NCBI GenBank assembly: GCA_016868875.1
Contig: VGFN01000030.1
Location: 1-12,279, forward strand
Source: Bacteroidota bacterium
GTDB lineage: Bacteria > Bacteroidota > Bacteroidia > UBA7662
Length of the DNA: 12,279 nt
Direction: 5' to 3'
The notes beneath the pieces were generated by a model. That model was not told the origin of the DNA and searched no databases. It saw only the letters and a program-made list of their open reading frames with translations. The position numbers and the translations under genes are program-made. Below are positions 7,466-12,279 of the stretch, one piece after another (within the stretch, counting starts at the first letter, position 1; each line of letters opens with the position of its first letter).

Positions 7466-10400
7466 GCGTAGTAGCTCACTCCATCGATTAAAATTCCTAT
7501 TATAGGACAGGCCGATACCCTGACGGTAGTTGAGGTTTTGGCTTTGGTTGAAGAGAATGCGATCATCAGGGCGATTGAATGCCTTGGCGCGAATCGTGCC
7601 ACTCTGGTTGATAAGGTATTCCAGATTAATTCCTGCCGCCATGTTCCTAGAATTCACCTGAAAACTGTTCCCCATACCTAGATTGCCGTCAATGACCAAC
7701 CTATTATTGAACAAGGTGGTATTCAATGCGAGATTGAGATCTCTACGATTACTATCAGCAAGAGCATTGTTGCTATTGTTGGAATACAAAATACCAGTTC
7801 CCAAATCTCCTCGATAATTAATTCCAAGATTTATCCCACCGCCTAAGGAATTGTTGAGTAAATTACTGAGTCGAGTGGTCAGCATTTCTGTTACTGAATT
7901 GAATGCCGTTGCCCCCGTGGAAAGGCCAAGGTTTGCAGAGTTCAAACTTTCAGAAGGAATGAATTGACCCGAGACCAATAAACCCAGGACCTGATTGTTT
8001 AACTCTTGTTCATTGTTATTGATACGGTTGATTTGTTGAACAAGGACATCATTCGGATTGTTATCCGTGATCGTGGGCAGATTAATACGGAATTTAACTG
8101 CGGGTTGAAGAATGGGCCCTGAAAGGTTGAGAAAGGTTTCAACATTCAACATGCTTCGGCTGTCTGTTTGTCCTACTGGATTCGCTCCGATTAAACTCCT
8201 AACAGAAGTTAGCTGCTTGTATACAGCATCAATTTGCATTATACCCGCGTAGGGATCACCGTTCCAATCAATACGTCCACCCCTTTTGATGTCAAAATTT
8301 TTATTGACAAGGTTAACAAAGTTAAACGTGTAATTGCCTTGTTCAAAAATATAATTTCCGGTTAGTGATAAATTTCCTTCTCTGGTGAGGGATAGATTTA
8401 AATTTCCGTTGCCTGTTCCCTTGATTTGATCGCCGTATCGCCGGTCAAGAAGTAGAGTAATCGCACACGCCGGGTTAAGGGTCAGTTCCAGGTTAAATTC
8501 TATCCCCCTCAATGAAACTGCCTGTTCAATACTGGTTTCTTTATTTTTACTAATCGCCTCACCTTTGGATTTAAAACGTATGAAGTTGTAGGTGCGGTCC
8601 TCTTTAAGGTCATCAAGAGGAATAGTTAGTCTACTTCCTTTTACAGACTCCGCACGGACTTGGATTTGGGTTGACTTTTCATCCCCGGCAATCCATCCAT
8701 TGCCATTGATTCTTCCAAGCCCAAAGTAGTAGTCTCCTTCGACTAATCGGGGTTCATTCAAAACCAAAATGTTGCGGGCGCTATCCATTTCGAACTTGTA
8801 GGTCCATTCACGGAAGTTTCGGTGCTTGACTTGGCCGCTGATTTTGGCTTGACCTCTATCCATATCTTGCACGTAACTGTTTGGAAAGAGAAAAAACCCC
8901 GGTTCGACTTGAACGTTCCCAGTAATTTTATATGAATTTTTGAGATACGGAATTCGAAAACGGGCATCATTCAGAAGAATGGAGCCTTGTATTTGTGGCT
9001 CCTTGATGCTGCCTGTCAGGCGAATTTCTGCATCGGCCATTCCTCGAATACTGTCCAAAGCGGGTTTCAATGCCAATTCCAACAGTTGCAAAGGGGCCTT
9101 ATCCAGTTTGGCTATAAGATCACAAGAAAGGCTGGGGTCATTCATGCTGATCCAGCCGTTCACCGTAGCGGGAAAGGTTTCCCCGTTATCGATGTTGGCC
9201 TGGAGGACCAATCGGTTATTTTGGGGTACAAAAGTGGATTGGATAGAGAGCTCACCCAAGTTTACCCCTTGCAGTTCAATTTGGGGAACCCGCAACTCTC
9301 CTGTTAGGTTGAGCTGACTGAGCAAGCCGTCACCTGTAATTTTGCCATTAATTGTGCCGTCTACCAATCGATTTTTTTGGCCTGAAATGGCCATTAACTG
9401 CTGAAGGCCTAAATTCTGAATATCAAGGGTTACCCGATTTCCTTGGTTATTGGAAAGCAGACCGTTGATCAATAACATTGAGGACCCATGGGTTAATTGG
9501 ATGGAGTCCAGGTCCCAAACATCCCCGTATTTTCGAACCTTAGCCCCCGTATTGGACGTCCATTCTTGATTTTTGACTTGGAGTTTAAGGCTGTCAATTC
9601 CCAGAGCCCATTGGCCATCAGCGGTGTTTAAGGAACCAATGAATAAAGCCGAATTGGTCTTAGCGGAGTCTTTGCATTCCAATCGAATGCTGGAAGACTG
9701 ATTGGCCCGTACTTGTTGATAGTGGACATGGCGAAACAGGTCAGCCCCATCATGGGTTAGCCTATTCACGTCTAGGTTGGCCAAAAGGGATGGGCCAAAT
9801 GATTCTGAAACGAGAACAGCACTTTGGGCAGCCCAATTTTTCCAAACGGGCATACCTAGATTGGCCCGAATAACTCTATTCCAAGAACTATCAAGGGCGT
9901 ATTGGTTCCTGGACCATTGCATTGTACCCACGAACTGCTCACAACGGGACACAGGTGGCCTGGAGAAAAATGGCAAGTAATCGTTTAAATCTTGAACATT
10001 TACATAGGCCCTAAACGGTATTTCGGGTTCAGGGGAGGGGGAAGGGGAATTTTCAAATATGTAGTTGAATACTTGGTTATAAACCCGGGTAAATTGATTC
10101 TTGCTTAGGATTCCTGAGCAATGAACGCTGTCGCGATTGATCGTTAATCGAATTACAGGAATATTGAGCCCGTTTTGAATTGTTACTTCCGCCTGTTCTA
10201 GATTCAACTGATGGTCATTTGCAAGCAGTAAGCCGTTCGAAAGTTTGGCGTGGATCATATTCCCGGTGTCTTGGTAAACAAAGTTGCCCAGCACACGAAG
10301 CGGGCCTTTGAATTCAGGATTTTTGGGGATTTGTAAATCAATACTCCCCTGGCCAATAAGCCGTTCAAAGGTCCCATTGCGAAGCCTTCCGGACCATTCC

Positions 10401-11968
10401 GATTGAAGGCGGTGCACGCTATCTCTAACGTGGATTTGTCCGGTAAAGGCGTTGGATTTCCACTCGATGGAACCATGAAAATCTCTTAAAATTTCGTTCT
10501 CCCATTGGATAGAATCCAAATGCATTTGGGCCTTGACCCTATCACCATTTGAGGCGGACCACTTCACAACAGCAGACCCAACGGAACCTTTAAATGTTGG
10601 GGATCCACTTTGAGGTAAAGCGTTCAATGGTCGTATTGAGCTGGATAGGGAATAGCCATTGAGACTTGCATTTCCCAACCAATTCTTCAACGTGGAGTCG
10701 GAATTTGCTTCAAATTTCAGGCGACTAATTCCACTACTTATTTCGCCATCAGCATTCAGCCCCCAATTTCCGTTGGTTAATTGGCCCAAGATCATCCAAT
10801 TTTGAGGATCTGGCAAATAAGCTTGAATTATTTTGGGTGTGATTTTATCATTTGCGTCTTGTTTATAAAACTCTGTATTGGACAAAATCGTTGTTAGGGC
10901 TCCTTCCCATTGTGGCCTTGCCACTATCTTGTAACTTAGGAAAAGTGAACTGTCGATGTGCGCCTTATGAAGGCGCGTTACAACGTTGGATACGTTCAGA
11001 TTACAATACCCGGTAGACCATGCGGTCAGGCTGCTCGCAATATGAGCTGTAAGGTTATTCCAAGAAACACGTCCTTTGTCCCATTTTGTTATGGGGCAAT
11101 GAATTGTTGCGGTAGGCCATGGTGTTGGTGCGGGAATCCATCGGTTCAGGTGACCTTCAGCTATTTGGATTTTAGCGTTGCTTAGGGTTAAAGTTTGGAA
11201 AGGGTTTTTGGTTAGAAGGGGGATTTCTATTTCAGCCTCCGAATGTTTAATGAGGGATTGGCTAGCCCGAATGGTCCCGTTTGAAAATCCTCTTAGATGG
11301 CCCTTGGCAAGGTAAGGGGAGTTGCTATGGGCTAAAAATTGTTTAAAAGAAAAATCAAAGTGCCAACGATTTCCCTTGAATTGGACTTTTTTGAAGGTTA
11401 TGTTTGATGTCTTGGTGGGTTTCCAAGGATCGGCCTGGGGATAACCGGATACCACCCAAATGATATCGCGCGCTCTGAACCGGTTGAGGCTAAAAGATAG
11501 GTTAACGCCCTGCTTATTCTTGGAACGTTGGACTTTGTTGAAAACGCAATCCCAGTTGGTGCCCAGCGAGCTGCTGTCTACCGTATTGGAGGGCTTGACC
11601 CAAACCCGTATGCGGTCAATATCGATGGATCCCAGGCGGTATTGCTGATTCCATGGGTTCAAGGTTTGCCAACGTAATTCAACGCATTGGAGTAATGCAA
11701 GGGTGTCATTTTGGCATCCCGAAAGCACGATCTCGTCCAAGGCAATTTTGTGCATCCCTATAGATAAGCCTTGGGCCCGCACTTTGATCCCTAGTCTATG
11801 GGATAGGTCGTGGCTCATAAATTCCAAAAGCCATTTTTGTCCTAATCCTGTTCCCAAGATTAGCCCAATTGTCAAAACAATTGAAGCGATGGTTATACCC
11901 AAAATTTTCACCAGCCTTAAGGCTAAATGTCCCCAACGTGAATTGGATTGAGAAAGGGGAGTTTCCAT
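7448..11968 (-). CDS. tamB: TamB-like translocation/assembly module protein (DUF490 C-terminus)
   Basis: TamB proteins are inner-membrane-anchored, periplasm-spanning proteins that work with an Omp85 partner in outer-membrane biogenesis; relatives in the AsmA/YhdP/VPS13-like group are proposed to move phospholipids. The 1506-residue product has a single N-terminal signal anchor at about 22-42 (ILGITIASIVLTIGLILG) after a short basic cytoplasmic tail. A very long beta-rich body follows, with alternating polar and hydrophobic residues and many Asn, Ser and Gly. A Pro/Ser/Glu linker (SPSPSPEPE) sits near residue 640. The C-terminal TamB domain covers about the last 400 residues, including the hallmark RGG..DWNGDPY at 1229-1240. 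It ends with GIGLSYNRNFNRWSELLRK, a terminal motif typical of Bacteroidota homologues. No Omp85 partner gene (tamA or tamL) is adjacent. The start at 11968 puts the anchor at the normal place; no Shine-Dalgarno sequence is seen. Family assignment is firm at the C-terminus; transport activity is inferred. Confidence 0.92.
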   Translation of the reverse strand: METPLSQSNSRWGHLALRLVKILGITIASIVLTIGLILGTGLGQKWLLEFMSHDLSHRLGIKVRAQGLSIGMHKIALDEIVLSGCQNDTLALLQCVELRWQTLNPWNQQYRLGSIDIDRIRVWVKPSNTVDSSSLGTNWDCVFNKVQRSKNKQGVNLSFSLNRFRARDIIWVVSGYPQADPWKPTKTSNITFKKVQFKGNRWHFDFSFKQFLAHSNSPYLAKGHLRGFSNGTIRASQSLIKHSEAEIEIPLLTKNPFQTLTLSNAKIQIAEGHLNRWIPAPTPWPTATIHCPITKWDKGRVSWNNLTAHIASSLTAWSTGYCNLNVSNVVTRLHKAHIDSSLFLSYKIVARPQWEGALTTILSNTEFYKQDANDKITPKIIQAYLPDPQNWMILGQLTNGNWGLNADGEISSGISRLKFEANSDSTLKNWLGNASLNGYSLSSSIRPLNALPQSGSPTFKGSVGSAVVKWSASNGDRVKAQMHLDSIQWENEILRDFHGSIEWKSNAFTGQIHVRDSVHRLQSEWSGRLRNGTFERLIGQGSIDLQIPKNPEFKGPLRVLGNFVYQDTGNMIHAKLSNGLLLANDHQLNLEQAEVTIQNGLNIPVIRLTINRDSVHCSGILSKNQFTRVYNQVFNYIFENSPSPSPEPEIPFRAYVNVQDLNDYLPFFSRPPVSRCEQFVGTMQWSRNQYALDSSWNRVIRANLGMPVWKNWAAQSAVLVSESFGPSLLANLDVNRLTHDGADLFRHVHYQQVRANQSSSIRLECKDSAKTNSALFIGSLNTADGQWALGIDSLKLQVKNQEWTSNTGAKVRKYGDVWDLDSIQLTHGSSMLLINGLLSNNQGNRVTLDIQNLGLQQLMAISGQKNRLVDGTINGKITGDGLLSQLNLTGELRVPQIELQGVNLGELSIQSTFVPQNNRLVLQANIDNGETFPATVNGWISMNDPSLSCDLIAKLDKAPLQLLELALKPALDSIRGMADAEIRLTGSIKEPQIQGSILLNDARFRIPYLKNSYKITGNVQVEPGFFLFPNSYVQDMDRGQAKISGQVKHRNFREWTYKFEMDSARNILVLNEPRLVEGDYYFGLGRINGNGWIAGDEKSTQIQVRAESVKGSRLTIPLDDLKEDRTYNFIRFKSKGEAISKNKETSIEQAVSLRGIEFNLELTLNPACAITLLLDRRYGDQIKGTGNGNLNLSLTREGNLSLTGNYIFEQGNYTFNFVNLVNKNFDIKRGGRIDWNGDPYAGIMQIDAVYKQLTSVRSLIGANPVGQTDSRSMLNVETFLNLSGPILQPAVKFRINLPTITDNNPNDVLVQQINRINNNEQELNNQVLGLLVSGQFIPSESLNSANLGLSTGATAFNSVTEMLTTRLSNLLNNSLGGGINLGINYRGDLGTGILYSNNSNNALADSNRRDLNLALNTTLFNNRLVIDGNLGMGNSFQVNSRNMAAGINLEYLINQSGTIRAKAFNRPDDRILFNQSQNLNYRQGIGLSYNRNFNRWSELLRKNPRQ

Positions 11969-12020
11969 GGGAATAAAAATGGATTTCGATACCCGAGTCT
12001 TTCTGCAATTAGTTCGTGGG

Positions 12021-12036
12021 AAAAAAGGGTTTTTTT
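12021..12036. repeat. A6-GGG-T7 tract in the tamB-tsaD intergenic region
   Basis: Six A residues, GGG, then seven T residues lie about 50 bases upstream of tamB and 113 bases upstream of tsaD. The tract centres are about one helical turn apart, which would favour a bend. It could also form a weak A-T hairpin. The whole 181-bp gap (11969-12149) is AT-rich. No convincing TAnnTTTG promoter with a spaced TTG was found in either direction, though 12049-12056 read on the minus strand (TAGATTTA) is a near match for tamB. Confidence 0.35.
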
Positions 12037-12149
12037 AAAGAATTGGCGTAAATCTATGAAAAATAATCCATTTTTACATCGTAAACGCAATAAGTTCTAG
12101 GATGTTATAAGCATCAATAGCGCATTAGTTTTCCATGGTTTTTATTTGA

Positions 12150-12279
12150 ATGCCAATGATCCTCGCCATCGAAAGTTCTTGCGACGATAGCTCCGTGGCT
12201 TTGCTGAAGGGCCATCGGTTGATTGGTTTGAAGCAATCGGGGCAGGAGGAGCATCAGCGATTTGGAGGCGTGGTTCCGG
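12150..12279 (+). CDS. tsaD: tRNA t6A37 threonylcarbamoyltransferase subunit TsaD, N-terminal fragment
   Basis: TsaD (Gcp/YgjD, Kae1 family) transfers the threonylcarbamoyl group from threonylcarbamoyl-AMP to A37 of ANN-decoding tRNAs, acting with TsaB and TsaE. Only 43 codons are present because the window ends. They read as the family N-terminus: ILAIESSCDD at residues 4-13 corresponds to the ASKHA phosphate-binding strand and turn, and HQRFGGVVP at 35-43 corresponds to the conserved H..(Y/F)GGVVPE segment. The metal-binding histidines lie beyond the edge. An in-frame TGA at 12147-12149 directly precedes the ATG at 12150, so the start is 12150 or the second Met at 12156; either leaves the conserved motif intact. 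No Shine-Dalgarno sequence is visible. The gene is divergent from tamB, a neighbour pair I recall from other Bacteroidota genomes. Confidence 0.93.
   Translation, partial: MPMILAIESSCDDSSVALLKGHRLIGLKQSGQEEHQRFGGVVP

Noticed and set aside
11796..12008. Minus-strand 70-codon ORF overlapping the tamB N-terminus
   Set aside because: It is out of frame with the tamB signal anchor and looks like a shadow of it.
12135..12149. Four-codon ORF (M-V-F-I-stop) ending exactly at the tsaD ATG, as a possible regulatory upstream ORF
   Set aside because: There is no leader or conserved motif, and so short an ORF is expected by chance; I used it only to limit the tsaD start.
1..12279. A new defence, mobile or biosynthetic system
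   Set aside because: All five genes belong to well-known housekeeping families, no cargo-like or unknown genes lie between them, and the intergenic regions are short.

Overview
This window looks like an ordinary housekeeping stretch of a bacterial chromosome, most likely from the phylum Bacteroidota. Four observations point there. The ribosomal protein S1 has an N-terminal extension and an acidic tail. The very long TamB protein is rich in Asn and Ser and has a C-terminal region of the Bacteroidota type. A tamB gene sits back to back with tsaD. A TAnnTTTG-type -7 element lies in front of rpsA. Composition is moderate (by eye close to half G+C), and I see no jump in composition, no transposase, integrase, tRNA, CRISPR or phage gene. 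The phylum assignment is inference; no rRNA is present to confirm it.

Layout from left to right. Two ATP-dependent proteostasis genes lie in tandem on the minus strand: clpB (2566-5184) is followed 88 bp later by lon (39-2477). A 244-bp divergent intergenic region (5185-5428) separates clpB from rpsA (5429-7357, plus strand). This region holds a perfect 15-bp inverted repeat, a further copy of its core, a Bacteroidota-like -7 element and Shine-Dalgarno-like leaders for both genes. rpsA converges on tamB (7448-11968, minus strand), a 1506-residue envelope protein. A strong symmetric hairpin terminator (7438-7465) lies between them, and its left arm and loop run into the last codons of tamB. 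Upstream of tamB, across a 181-bp divergent intergenic region, the first 43 codons of tsaD (12150 to the window end) run off the right edge.

Functionally, ClpB resolubilises aggregated proteins together with DnaK, Lon degrades damaged and regulatory proteins, S1 brings mRNA to the 30S subunit, TamB helps build or supply the outer membrane, and TsaD makes the t6A37 modification of ANN-decoding tRNAs. The first two form a plausible heat-shock unit facing a growth-related translation gene across a shared control region. That region is the most interesting part of the window. I found no evidence for a previously undescribed multi-gene system; the findings are mainly regulatory structures.
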